Source: G965218495 sp965218495 (GTDB lineage: Bacteria; Bacteroidota; Rhodothermia; Rhodothermales; Bin80). From it: a DNA stretch of 64,000 nucleotides. The position numbers and the translations under genes were made by a program. Position 1 is the first letter of the stretch. Every line of letters begins with the position of its first letter. The stretch covers positions 1,054,001-1,118,000 of the forward strand of contig OZ244626.1 of the NCBI GenBank assembly GCA_965218495.1, given 5' to 3'. This document shows positions 35,382 to 44,288 of this stretch, in pieces. A model generated the notes under the pieces. That model made no database searches and had not been told where the DNA came from. It saw only the letters and a program-made list of their open reading frames with translations.

Positions 35382-36546
35382 GGCTCATGAGTGCCATCTC
35401 GAATCCGTCGGCAAAGCACTCGAGCTCCGCATCGGAGGTGATAAGCGGGGGCATCAGACGCATGACATGGGGATCTTCCGAGCCGCCGGAAAGCACGCCG
35501 TGCTCGCGCAGAGCGGTAACCACAGGCGCGCACGGGCGCCCGAAATCCAGGCCCACCAGGCATCCACGTCCCCGCACCGACTCTACATACGGTTTGGCGA
35601 CATCCTGCACACCGCTGAATACGTCAGCTGCGCGTCCCATCAGGTTGCCGTCCAAGATCGTCTGCACGGTTGCTTCCACTGCAGCCATTGCGAGCATGCC
35701 ACCGCCAAACGTGGAACCCTGATCCCCGTACTCAACGCCTGCTGAAAGCGCGTCGCTTGCCATCGTGGCACCTACGGGAACACCCGAGCCCAGGCCCTTG
35801 GCCAGCGTTATGAGGTCCGGTGTTATGCCGTACTGCTCCGCAATAGAAAACGTGCCCGTCCGGCCGATCCCGGTCTGGACCTCGTCAAAGATGAGCAGCG
35901 TCCCTGTGGCGTCGCACAGCTCACGAAGGCCCCGATAGTATGACGCAGGAGCCTGCACCATTCCGGCGATGCTCTGAATGGGCTCGAGGAATACCGCAGC
36001 GACATCCCCGGACGCTTCCAACGCGTGCTGCACTGCGCCCACATCGCCCAAGGGCACAAAGTGCGTACGCGGCAGGACGCGCTGGTAGGGCGCGCGATAC
36101 GTGCTGTTCCACGTTGTTGCCAGGCTTCCCAGCGTGCGGCCATGAAAGTCACCTTCCATGGCTATCATCTCGCTGCGCCCGGTGGCCTTGCGGGCAATCT
36201 TGAGCGCCGTTTCCACGGCCTCCGTGCCTGAGTTGCAAAAGAAGACATTTCCCAGGCCCGCTGGGGCGGCGCGTGCCAGCAGAGCGGCCGCACGGGCGCG
36301 CACGTCGCTATAGACTACGTTGGAGTAGAACAGCAGGGTGGAGGCTTGCCGGCGCACGGCTTCGACTACACGCGGAGGGCAATGACCCAAAAGCGTCACG
36401 CAATGGCCACCGTAGAAGTCGAGGTAACGCTTGCCATCCGCATCCCAAACGTAGGCACCCTCCCCACGTACGAGCGCGATGGGAAGTTTCCGATATGTGG
36501 GGACGAGGAAGGAGTCCTCAGCGCGTACGATTTCGGCGGTGGTCAT
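35374..36546 (-). CDS. argD: acetylornithine aminotransferase
   Basis: PLP-dependent class III aminotransferase converting N-acylglutamate semialdehyde to N-acylornithine. YLDFYGGHCVTLLGHCPPRVVEAV, FFCNSGTEAVETALKIARKATGRSEMIAMEGDFHGRTLGSLATTWNSTYR, LIFDEVQTGIGRTGTF and ITLAKGLGSGVPVGATMAS with the Schiff-base Lys are all seen. Length 390 is normal. It overlaps the carbamoyltransferase gene and follows argC by 6 bp, so it is mid-operon. Confidence 0.93.
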   Translation of the reverse strand: MTTAEIVRAEDSFLVPTYRKLPIALVRGEGAYVWDADGKRYLDFYGGHCVTLLGHCPPRVVEAVRRQASTLLFYSNVVYSDVRARAAALLARAAPAGLGNVFFCNSGTEAVETALKIARKATGRSEMIAMEGDFHGRTLGSLATTWNSTYRAPYQRVLPRTHFVPLGDVGAVQHALEASGDVAAVFLEPIQSIAGMVQAPASYYRGLRELCDATGTLLIFDEVQTGIGRTGTFSIAEQYGITPDLITLAKGLGSGVPVGATMASDALSAGVEYGDQGSTFGGGMLAMAAVEATVQTILDGNLMGRAADVFSGVQDVAKPYVESVRGRGCLVGLDFGRPCAPVVTALREHGVLSGGSEDPHVMRLMPPLITSDAELECFADGFEMALMSLE

Positions 36547-36552
36547 GGCTAT

Positions 36553-37566
36553 TCAGGGTAGCAGTCCCGCAGCCGGGCCCATCCCGAGGACCTCGTTTAG
36601 GTTCTGGATGGCCTGCGAGGCAGCGCCCTTTAGGAGGTTATCCAGCGCAAAGCCAATAATCAGGCACTCTCCTTGCTCCACCCAGCCTATGTCGCAGAAA
36701 GGCGTGCCCACCGCATATCGGAGTTCCGGCAGCATTCCTGGCCACAACCGCACCAGTGGCTTATCGCCATAGTAGGCCTCGTATAGCTCGCCTATGGCCG
36801 CACTCGGATCAGGCGCCATGGCGCTGATATGGACACTTCCCCAGATCCCTCGCGACCAAGGGCCTGACGCAGGCACCAGCGATACGCTCGCACCTGGGTG
36901 CAGCAGTTGCATCACTTCGGGCAGGTGTTGGTGTCGCAGCACCTTGTATGCGCGGATGTTGCCGTCCCTGGTAGGGTAGTGGGTGGCAGCTTTCGGGCGC
37001 GTTCCGGACCCCGAGGCGCCCGTGATCGCCGTGATCGATGCATGATATGACGACAGTTTTTCCTGCAAGGGACGCAGTGCAAGGGCCACGCCCGTTGCGA
37101 AGCAGCCCGGGTTAGCTACCCTGTTGGTATGGTAGGGGGCGGTGAGTTCCGTCATGCCATATACAAACTGGGGCAACAAGTCCGGTGCGGGATGTTCAAA
37201 CCCATACCAGCGCTCATAGTCGGCGGGGTCGTTCAGCCTGAAGTCGGCGCTAAGGTCGACGATAGCACCATCAAATCTGCGGCTCAAGAGGTCCATTACG
37301 ACCTGCACGGCCTTGCCATGCTCTGCGGCAATCAGCACGCCGTCCAGACCGGCGGCGTCCAGGTCCGACGGGTCGGTAAAGGCCATGCCTGTTGCTCCCC
37401 GCAGGTCAGGGTGTGCCTGGTGAATCGGCTTGTCGGCAAAGGTGCGACTGGTGATGGCAGCCAGGGCCACATGGGGGTGTCCAAGCAGGATACGGATGAG
37501 CTCGCGGCCCGCGTATCCAGCGCCGTGCAGCACCGCGACGGTCTTCTTTGCAGAGTCGTTCCTCAT
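36553..37566 (-). CDS. argC: N-acetyl-gamma-glutamyl-phosphate reductase
   Basis: NADPH-dependent reduction of acylglutamyl phosphate to the semialdehyde. The chosen ATG at 37566 gives MRNDSAKKTVAVLHGAGYAGRELIRILLGHPHV, with the Rossmann loop at the expected distance. ANPGCFATGVALALRPL contains the catalytic Cys, TAITGASGSGTRPKAATHY is conserved and HQHLPEVMQ carries the expected His. An upstream in-frame extension of 59 residues (to 37743) would run into argG and has no family match. Length 337 is usual. The gap to argG is 26 bp. Confidence 0.94.
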   Translation of the reverse strand: MRNDSAKKTVAVLHGAGYAGRELIRILLGHPHVALAAITSRTFADKPIHQAHPDLRGATGMAFTDPSDLDAAGLDGVLIAAEHGKAVQVVMDLLSRRFDGAIVDLSADFRLNDPADYERWYGFEHPAPDLLPQFVYGMTELTAPYHTNRVANPGCFATGVALALRPLQEKLSSYHASITAITGASGSGTRPKAATHYPTRDGNIRAYKVLRHQHLPEVMQLLHPGASVSLVPASGPWSRGIWGSVHISAMAPDPSAAIGELYEAYYGDKPLVRLWPGMLPELRYAVGTPFCDIGWVEQGECLIIGFALDNLLKGAASQAIQNLNEVLGMGPAAGLLP

Positions 37567-37592
37567 TGGCTGCCGCAGCTGACTGGAAGGCG

Positions 37593-38792
37593 TTAGCTGC
37601 TGTTGGTTCGCGCCTTGTGGGCCAGGTATGCTTGCATGCCCGCGATGCGGCAGAATCCTCGCGCATCGTCTCCGTTCCAATACGCCGTTTCTTCGCCGTA
37701 TGTAGCGACGCCGGTGTTGAACATTGAGTATGGGCTCTCGCATCCCTGAACGGATACCTTGCCACCGGCGAGACGTACGAACACATCGCCGATGACGACC
37801 TGTTGGGAGCTCACCAGAAACGCTTCAATGTCACGCATCACAGGATCGAAGTGCTGACCTTCATGAAGTAGCATGCCATAGAAGTCCGCCAAGTGGTCTT
37901 TCTGGTAGCGTTGCCACTTGGTGAGAACAATCTTTTCCAGCTCCCGATGGGCGGCCACCAGTATGATTGGCGCCGGTGCCTCAAACGCCACTCTCCCCTT
38001 TACGCCCAGGATCGTGTCTCCCACGTGCATGTCGCGTCCGACGCCAAAGGGCAGTCCCAGCGAGTTCAGCCATTCAATGAGCGGAACCGGATCCATAGGC
38101 GTTCCATCGATCGCCACCGGCACGCCTTTGTCAAAGGTCAGTTTGATGTCCTGGTACGCGCGGGAATTCTGCGCGACCAACGTTGCGCCGGGGTAAGCCT
38201 CCTCGGGCAGCGGGTCACGAGTCCCCAGTGTTTCTGCGCCGCCAATAGTGGTCCCCCAGAGTCCTGAATTTATGGAGTACCGGGTAGTTGAGGTAGGAAC
38301 GCTGAAGCCGCGTTTCTTCAGAAACGCTGTCGTATGCTGCCGAGTGAAGTGGTTATCGCGGATGGGCGTGATGATTTCGAGGTCGTCAGCCAGAAGCTGC
38401 AGTGCTACATCAAAGCGCACCTGATCATTGCCGGCGCCGGTCGAGCCATGCGCGATAGCGCGGGCACCCAGTTCCCGCGCGACGGCCACGGTCATACGCG
38501 CCTGAACTACCCGCTCCGAACCCACGCACAACGGGTAAACGCCACCGCGCAGCACGTTGCCCATGACGAGGAAGCGCAGATGGTCATCGAACAGCAGATG
38601 GCGACCGTCTATCAGGTAGTGTCCGGCTGCGCCCAACTCCAACGACCGGGCTTGAAGCCCTGCCTGATCCGCATCCGTGATGGCGCCTGTATTCACCGTG
38701 ACGGTGAATACCGGCTCGTTAAGGGTTTCGCGCAAATAGGGTACGCAGAATGACGTATCCAGGCCACCACTAAAGGCTAGGACGATGAGCAT
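37593..38792 (-). CDS. argG: argininosuccinate synthase
   Basis: ATP-dependent ligation of citrulline and aspartate. The PP-loop near the start reads LAFSGGLDTSFCVPYL; ARAIAHGSTGAGNDQVRFDVAL, KRGFSVPTSTTRYSINSGLWGTTIGG and FGVGRDMHVGDTILGVKGRVAFEAPA are family hallmarks. Length 399 is usual. It is the first gene of the minus-strand arg operon and its 5' leader contains a terminator-like hairpin. argH and an acetyl- or succinyltransferase for the first step are not in this window. Confidence 0.96.
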   Translation of the reverse strand: MLIVLAFSGGLDTSFCVPYLRETLNEPVFTVTVNTGAITDADQAGLQARSLELGAAGHYLIDGRHLLFDDHLRFLVMGNVLRGGVYPLCVGSERVVQARMTVAVARELGARAIAHGSTGAGNDQVRFDVALQLLADDLEIITPIRDNHFTRQHTTAFLKKRGFSVPTSTTRYSINSGLWGTTIGGAETLGTRDPLPEEAYPGATLVAQNSRAYQDIKLTFDKGVPVAIDGTPMDPVPLIEWLNSLGLPFGVGRDMHVGDTILGVKGRVAFEAPAPIILVAAHRELEKIVLTKWQRYQKDHLADFYGMLLHEGQHFDPVMRDIEAFLVSSQQVVIGDVFVRLAGGKVSVQGCESPYSMFNTGVATYGEETAYWNGDDARGFCRIAGMQAYLAHKARTNSS

Positions 38793-38820
38793 CTACGCGT
38801 GGTTTGCTTTCCATAAGAAA

Positions 38821-38846
38821 GGCGCTGATTCGTGGCAATCAGCGCC
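38821..38846 (-). terminator. terminator-like hairpin in the argG leader (possible attenuator)
   Basis: GGCGCTGATT and AATCAGCGCC form a perfect 10-bp stem with a 6-base loop. On the minus strand it is followed by TTTCTTATGG, a short U-rich stretch, and then by the argG start about 28 bases away. In the other direction there is no T-run. The layout suggests premature termination controlling the arg operon. A small frame reading MARNIAVWAPL then stop lies upstream of it on the minus strand, with weak support as a leader peptide. Confidence 0.5.
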
Positions 38847-38999
38847 ATCGACTGCTTGCGGTACCTATAGGGGTGCCCAAACCGCTATGTTACGCGCCAT
38901 GCAACCAAAGGATCACGGCTCGATCGCGCGCGGCATCAAAGCAGGCGGGTACATTTACTGTTTTCTGGGGTTATAGGAAGCGTACAGGCCACGTGCACC

Positions 39000-40097
39000 A
39001 TGATTCACGAGCTCAAGCTGCTCTCCGAGTCAGACGGTCCTCGCACTTCGCGCAGTGCTGCCAGCGCGGTGCCGAATGGATTTGGTCTGGCCTACAACCC
39101 GAACTACTCCCGGGACCAAGTCCTTGCGGATGGCTTTGGCCGGCTGCACACGTACCTCAGGATCTCGCTGGTTGAGCATTGCAACCTTCGGTGCCGATAC
39201 TGCATGCCCGAGGATGGATTGGACTGGACACCAGCTGCCGGTATTCTCACGCAGGGCGAGGTCATCCGCCTGGCACGGCTATTCGTCCAGCAAGGCGTGA
39301 ACAAGATCCGCCTGACTGGCGGAGAGCCGCTTTTGAGGCAGGGCATAGAGGAGATCGCGGAAGCCATTGGATGTCTTCCCGGACTGCGCACCTTGGCTAT
39401 CACGACCAATGGCCTTTTGCTGCCGAAAAAGCTCGGGCGACTTAAGGCGGCAGGAGTGAACCTTCTTAACATCAGCCTTGACACGCTGTGTGCGGATCGA
39501 TTCGAAGAGATCACGCGTCGGCGCGGGCTGAATTTGGTACTGCGCGCCGTTGACGAAGCCGTGCGCCAAGGCTACGTGCCGGTCAAGGTGAACTGCGTGG
39601 TGATGCGCGGGCTCAATGAGGACGAGCTGATAGACTTTGTCGAGTGGACCCGGGAGATGCCTATTGAGGTGCGGTTTATTGAGTTCATGCCGTTCGATGG
39701 CAACCGCTGGGATGTTGGCCGGCTGTTTTCGTATCAGGAGATGCTTGAAGTTCTCCAGCGATCCTTTCCGCTGGAACGGCTGATAGATGGGCCGAATGAT
39801 GTGTCCAAGACATACCGGGTACCAGGCTTTGTGGGTAGGATAGGCTTCATCACTTCCATGACGGAAAACTTTTGCGAGGGTTGCAACCGGCTGCGCATCA
39901 CTGCGGACGGAAATCTCAAGGTATGCCTATTCGGCCGCACCGAGCTGAGCTTGGGCGACGCGATGCGCAGCGGCGCCTCAGATGCCGAGCTCTTAGACGT
40001 AATCAGCGCCGCGATCGGGCGCAAGCGAGCACGGCACGCCGGCATGCATAACCTGGCGACGATGACCAATCGCCCCATGATTACCATTGGGGGGTAG
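39000..40097 (+). CDS. moaA: GTP 3',8-cyclase (molybdenum cofactor synthesis)
   Basis: Radical-SAM enzyme for the first step of molybdopterin synthesis. The SAM-cluster motif is in ISLVEHCNLRCRYCMPEDGLDW near residues 56-77; KIRLTGGEPLLRQGI and TTNGLLLPKKLGRLKAAGVNLLNISLDTL follow. The C-terminal second cluster is CEGCNRLRITADGNLKVCLFG. Before the usual DGFGRLHTYLR start there is an extra N-terminal stretch of about 43 residues (SRSAASAVPNGFG...) with no motif, so the true start could be later. No other moa genes are nearby, but molybdate transporter genes occur at 60.6 kb. Confidence 0.95.
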   Translation: MIHELKLLSESDGPRTSRSAASAVPNGFGLAYNPNYSRDQVLADGFGRLHTYLRISLVEHCNLRCRYCMPEDGLDWTPAAGILTQGEVIRLARLFVQQGVNKIRLTGGEPLLRQGIEEIAEAIGCLPGLRTLAITTNGLLLPKKLGRLKAAGVNLLNISLDTLCADRFEEITRRRGLNLVLRAVDEAVRQGYVPVKVNCVVMRGLNEDELIDFVEWTREMPIEVRFIEFMPFDGNRWDVGRLFSYQEMLEVLQRSFPLERLIDGPNDVSKTYRVPGFVGRIGFITSMTENFCEGCNRLRITADGNLKVCLFGRTELSLGDAMRSGASDAELLDVISAAIGRKRARHAGMHNLATMTNRPMITIGG

Positions 40098-40120
40098 CGA
40101 CAACACGTTTTGGTGAAAGT

Positions 40121-40957
40121 ATGGTAGCCTTCCTGATGTCTCTAGCGGCATGGGCCAGCCTGCAAAGCGCGGCGGACACCACCTCGTTCGACGTCATGAC
40201 CTTCAACGTGCGCTATGACAACCCCACCGATGGAGAGCACGCTTGGGACCACCGGAAGGAGCGAGTGGCGGCTATCATGCAGCGGGCCGACATCATCGGT
40301 GTCCAGGAGGCCCTTGCAGGGCAGGTGAATGACTTACAGTCGATGCTGCCCGGGTATGCCTGGTTTGGCGTGGGGCGTGATGACGGGATGCAGGCCGGGG
40401 AGTTTTCGCCGGTATTCTACCGTCAGGATAAGTTCCAACTTATAGACCGGGGTACTTTTTGGCTCTCGGAGCAGCCTGAACTGCCGGGAAGCGTTGGATG
40501 GGATGCTGCCATCACACGAATTGTCACGTGGGGGCGCCTGCGTCATACGGCTACTGGTGAGACCTTTTGGATGTTCAACACGCACTTTGACCACCGGGGC
40601 AGGGAAGCGCGTCGACAGAGCGCCAGCCTGCTTGTTGAACGCCTGGACGAGATGGCGTACACGGAACCGGTCATCGTGACTGGCGACTTCAATGCCTCGC
40701 ACAGCTCGGTAGTCTACCGTACGATGACGGCTGGTCGGCTTGAGGATGCACGGCACGGAGCGCGGACCGAGCCGAGGGGGCCGCAGGGGACCTTTAGCGG
40801 ATTCGAAGGGGGCACCGGACTGTCCGAAGAGCGCATCGACTACATCTTTTCAGACGATTGGATACCGGTGCATGCTTTTGAAGTGATAGATGAGGTAGAG
40901 GATGACCACTATCCGTCTGATCACCGCCCGGTCTTGGCAACGTTGGCACTGCAGTGA
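40121..40957 (+). CDS. exported endonuclease/exonuclease/phosphatase-fold protein
   Basis: Protein of 278 residues with an N-terminal hydrophobic signal (MVAFLMSLAAWASLQSAA). The mature part has the EEP fold: FDVMTFNVRYDNPTDG, ADIIGVQEALAGQ with the metal Glu, FNTHFDHRGREARRQSA, VIVTGDFNASHSS and the C-terminal DHRPVLATLAL with the catalytic Asp-His. Homologues include exported phosphodiesterases and sphingomyelinase-like enzymes; the substrate cannot be assigned. It follows moaA by 23 bp, probably in the same transcript. Confidence 0.85.
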   Translation: MVAFLMSLAAWASLQSAADTTSFDVMTFNVRYDNPTDGEHAWDHRKERVAAIMQRADIIGVQEALAGQVNDLQSMLPGYAWFGVGRDDGMQAGEFSPVFYRQDKFQLIDRGTFWLSEQPELPGSVGWDAAITRIVTWGRLRHTATGETFWMFNTHFDHRGREARRQSASLLVERLDEMAYTEPVIVTGDFNASHSSVVYRTMTAGRLEDARHGARTEPRGPQGTFSGFEGGTGLSEERIDYIFSDDWIPVHAFEVIDEVEDDHYPSDHRPVLATLALQ

Positions 40958-41393
40958 GGCCACCCGGCCCCCTTGAAACGAAACCTTATCGGCAACATGT
41001 CCCTCGCCTTGCGCTCACACCGAAGGCTATTCAGGAGTGAATTGCCGTCGCCGAGCTTCGCTAATGGTTTCTCACATGCGGTCGGACGGAGGGTGGACGG
41101 CACGACAGCGCGTCACGCAGGAAGCCTATGCGCGAGAATCGGAGCGGTTCATTCCGGGTATTCAAGGTGTCCATGCCGCCACGGTAGGTGTGGATGAACC
41201 CGCGAGGTAATCCCCAGGCTGCGGTGAAGCTCGTAGCCAAAAGCAACGGTCGTCAGTCCCGCAACTTCGTAATCACACGCGACCAATTACTACCAGCATA
41301 AGTCCCACCCGCTTCACTAATTCCGGAACGAGCTGTTTCATTCTTAATGGCACATACCGCTGGAACCTCATAACTGTGCCGTTGTGTAGCAAT
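40958..41393. other. 436-bp stretch without a supported gene
   Basis: Lies between two oppositely oriented genes' 3' ends (plus-strand phosphodiesterase-like gene and minus-strand DUF3326 gene). The only open frames are 60-75 codons and lack motifs. I see no strong terminator. Confidence 0.4.
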
Positions 41394-42827
41394 TTATGGC
41401 ATTTGGGCTTCTTCCACGTATAGGTCCCCACAAGCTCCGTTTTGGCATTCCAGTTGGTCGTTTTCCGGTAATCCTGCGAGCCGATTCGAAGAAAACGTTG
41501 CTGTTCGCGAATTCCGACGCGTGAGGCTTGTACGTCTCAAAGGACGTCTCACGGAATCATCGGATATTCCGGCCCTTAACGCAGCAATCAATCCCGCTGC
41601 CTCTAGATAGTTGCTAGCTCTGTGAAACTGGCCCGCCGCCCATGGAAGCGCACCTAAGTCGTTCTTCATAAGATTCTTGTTCGCGACCTCAATGACGCTT
41701 ATTCCTTGCTCCAATGCAGCTAGAGTCGGCAACCCAAGACAACCCTCGGGGATAACAAGGCATGATATTTGCTCAACTGTCAATACGCTGTTATCCCGCA
41801 TCGCGTCTGGATCTGTGATGATCCGCGGACTCTGTCTAAGCCCCTTGAGAGTACACTGAAGAAATGTCGATGAGACAGCCTCTGCCGCCATTCGTGGATC
41901 CACAATACCGGGATCTACCTCAGCAATTTCCCGCGACTCGAACATTGGAGAATGTGCCGTTGGCACATTGTAAACGCTTGAAAGCGCATGCGTAAGCATG
42001 GCCTCCACTCCTCCCCATGGATTCACCATGACCCCCTCAGCGTCGAAGTAGAGTTGGTGGAATTCTGGCGGGACATCAATTACCGTCGACAACGATACTG
42101 CATCAAATGTGCCCGACCGCTCATCAAGCAGTTTGAATACCCCTTCAGCTCCCTCAATTCGCCCGGCAGCGCGCCCAGAGGGCGAGTAGTGCGCATACAG
42201 TTTGATGGGAGGGTCAACAGCAATGACTTCAACACAGTCGAGTCCGTACGCAGCTCTGGCCGCGCTGACTGCATTTACAGCAGCGTTTACGAACAGCTTG
42301 TCTGCGTGGGCATCAATGACTACAACCACTCTGTTGGATCGAACTGAAAGCAGTCCGACAGTGCCCATCAGGAGCCGCGTGACCACGCTCCCCTCAACAT
42401 ATAGGCTATTCGAAGGCATTTCGTTTACGTCGGACGCATTCACCACATTTGGATGCAGAACCAAAGTGTCCGATACTTCCGCGAGAAGACGAGCCACTGG
42501 TCCTGCATCTCCTGCATGCCCGCCTAGCTCTGCTCCTATTCCTGTTGGGACTAGCAAAACGACATTAAACGTCCTACTGTCTTCGAGAACACGGCGGCGA
42601 AAATCGAAGAGACCAACGCAAGGTCTGCGCATGATGCTAAGGCCAGCGGCCATTGTTGCATACTCGCAATGGTAGTACGATTTACCGGTGGAGGTTACTG
42701 CAAAACGTACCGGAATCCTGCCATCTATGGGTTGATCTGCAAGTGCCTGCCGAAAATGACCCAGCAGGTGCTTGTGTTCGGTGACGAGCGGGATGTCACG
42801 TTGCTGTTCGGTTAGCGGCTCTATCAT
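41394..42827 (-). CDS. DUF3326-family protein
   Basis: Protein of 477 residues with the sequence core VVLLVPTGIGAELGGHAGDAGPVARLLAEVSDTLVLHPNVVNASD, then SNSLYVEGSVVTRLL, typical of DUF3326, a family known from cyanobacteria, plants and scattered bacteria without established function. Later PEGCLGLPTLAALEQGISVIEVANKNLM is also conserved. No membrane helix or signal is evident. An ISL3 element begins 28 bp upstream of the start codon, so the native promoter or upstream operon partner is displaced. Without the insertion, the SpeD-like gene would be 45 bp upstream on the same strand. Confidence 0.7.
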   Translation of the reverse strand: MIEPLTEQQRDIPLVTEHKHLLGHFRQALADQPIDGRIPVRFAVTSTGKSYYHCEYATMAAGLSIMRRPCVGLFDFRRRVLEDSRTFNVVLLVPTGIGAELGGHAGDAGPVARLLAEVSDTLVLHPNVVNASDVNEMPSNSLYVEGSVVTRLLMGTVGLLSVRSNRVVVVIDAHADKLFVNAAVNAVSAARAAYGLDCVEVIAVDPPIKLYAHYSPSGRAAGRIEGAEGVFKLLDERSGTFDAVSLSTVIDVPPEFHQLYFDAEGVMVNPWGGVEAMLTHALSSVYNVPTAHSPMFESREIAEVDPGIVDPRMAAEAVSSTFLQCTLKGLRQSPRIITDPDAMRDNSVLTVEQISCLVIPEGCLGLPTLAALEQGISVIEVANKNLMKNDLGALPWAAGQFHRASNYLEAAGLIAALRAGISDDSVRRPLRRTSLTRRNSRTATFSSNRLAGLPENDQLECQNGACGDLYVEEAQMP

Positions 42828-42854
42828 ATGGCTGTTATCGGGTTTACAGTAGAC

Positions 42855-44262
42855 GGCTCTACCCCTTTTTTAGTGGGTAAACTCACCTGCGGACGCTGCG
42901 GGGTATAGATCCAGGCCTCCGAGGTGAAAGTAAATGGCGTTGGCAAACCGCCGTTTGTTGCGGAAGCCCCTGCTGCGCACTTTGATTGTTTTGATCCTGC
43001 TGTTGATGCCTTCCGCTGGGCCATTGCTCACCTTCAGGATGATCGCATTGAGGATACCCCACAGGTGTTTTTTGATGGTTCTGGCGGCTGCCTTGACAGG
43101 TTCCAGCCGACACCGCATGGCCCACGACAACCATCGCTCCCAACCCTTGCGCGCCCATGTGCGGTGGACATAATGCCACAACTGCAGGGCCATTTCCTTG
43201 ATAGCCCACGCGCGGGCCGTCTTCAACGTGCTGGTACGCAACTGCTGGAAGCGCGCCTTCTGCTTAGCAGACATGTTGGCCGGGTGAGTCAACCAATCAT
43301 ACTTGGTTCCCTTGAGGTCTTCCAGGCCTTCCTTCATCAATGCCCGGTGCTCCTGGCGCCGAACCTTGTCCACGGCAGCTCCCAGACATTTCACTACGTG
43401 GAATTTGTCAAAGGCCACCTTCCGTTGCGCCTCTGGCACATGCTCCAGCGTGGCGTTGATGTAGGCCGGCCACATGTCCATGCTGACACTCTCGATGCCC
43501 TCCAGCTGCTCCAAAGTGAGCCCAGCATACCAACGCGTAAGTGTTTCTTTCTTACGGTCTTCGCCCACATGCAGCACCGTTCCCGCCTTCGCATCCGAAA
43601 CAATGGTGACATACGCATGACGCTTGCGAAAAGAGGTCTCATCCACGCCAATATGGGCAACATCCCGTTCCTTCCTCCGCGCAAGGCCGCGTTGCACCGC
43701 GCGCTGCATGATCCCGTCTATCGCATTCCAGCTCACCCCCATCAGACGGGACACCGCCGACACACTCGCCTCCTGCAGCCAATCAATCACCAGCGCCTCA
43801 AACCCTGCAGTGAACCGTGACATAGGTTCCGCCCACGGAATCGACACGGTGCGCACTCCATGCTCCGGACATTCCACGCGGGGAAGTTGCGCAACCACCA
43901 TCGTGCGATACTCGCACAAATCCAGGTGACGCCATTGCCGAGAACGGTGGTCGTAGCCCGGACACGCCAAGCCGCACTCCGGACAAGGCAGCTGATGGCC
44001 GTCCTCGCAAGCCACATGAATCCGGACTTCTTGCGCCTCATGCGCAAACGTCACCTCGGAAACCTTCCAGGGAGCCTGGATGCCCAAGAGGCAACCTATA
44101 TCATCAGTCTTTAGTTGTGACATATCGTTGCTGGGGTTAGAGAACGTGTGCGCCATCGTGATGATGGCCTTGAAACAGATAAGAAACGGGTATGAATCCG
44201 CATCATCTCATATCGTTTCCCGTTGAATGAAACGCTGTACCCATCTAATTAGGGGAAGAGCC
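42855..44262 (-). mobile_element. ISL3-family insertion sequence, intact ends
   Basis: Ends are imperfect inverted repeats beginning GGCTCTACCCCT (left, 42855 on) and GGCTCTTCCCCT (right, read on the minus strand from 44262), similar over about 27 bases. The element is flanked by a perfect 8-bp direct repeat CAGTAGAC (42847-42854 and 44263-44270), the duplication size expected for ISL3. The transposase frame fills the element and its stop lies inside the left inverted repeat. Intact duplication and open frame suggest a recent insertion. Confidence 0.9.
42870..44156 (-). CDS. ISL3-family transposase
   Basis: Full-length DDE transposase of 428 residues. The N-terminal zinc-finger-like part reads LPCPECGLACPGYDHRSRQWRHLDL...VECPEHGVR; the helix-turn-helix region is near WLQEASVSAVSRLMGVSWNAIDGIM. 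The catalytic core has VDETSFRK, SMDMWPAYINATLEHVP and the C-terminal GPAEGINSRIKTIKVRSRGFRNKRRF, supplying the D, D and E. An internal Met 11 residues in (44123) is an alternative start. Confidence 0.93.
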   Translation of the reverse strand: MAHTFSNPSNDMSQLKTDDIGCLLGIQAPWKVSEVTFAHEAQEVRIHVACEDGHQLPCPECGLACPGYDHRSRQWRHLDLCEYRTMVVAQLPRVECPEHGVRTVSIPWAEPMSRFTAGFEALVIDWLQEASVSAVSRLMGVSWNAIDGIMQRAVQRGLARRKERDVAHIGVDETSFRKRHAYVTIVSDAKAGTVLHVGEDRKKETLTRWYAGLTLEQLEGIESVSMDMWPAYINATLEHVPEAQRKVAFDKFHVVKCLGAAVDKVRRQEHRALMKEGLEDLKGTKYDWLTHPANMSAKQKARFQQLRTSTLKTARAWAIKEMALQLWHYVHRTWARKGWERWLSWAMRCRLEPVKAAARTIKKHLWGILNAIILKVSNGPAEGINSRIKTIKVRSRGFRNKRRFANAIYFHLGGLDLYPAASAGEFTH

Positions 44263-44288
44263 CAGTAGACTACATCAATGCGTCTCGG

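Noticed and set aside
37567..37743. Upstream 59-residue extension of argC
   Set aside because: It overlaps argG and is not conserved; the Rossmann loop sits correctly behind the ATG at 37566.
41061..41246. 61-codon minus-strand frame after the phosphodiesterase-like gene
   Set aside because: No motif and no neighbour support.
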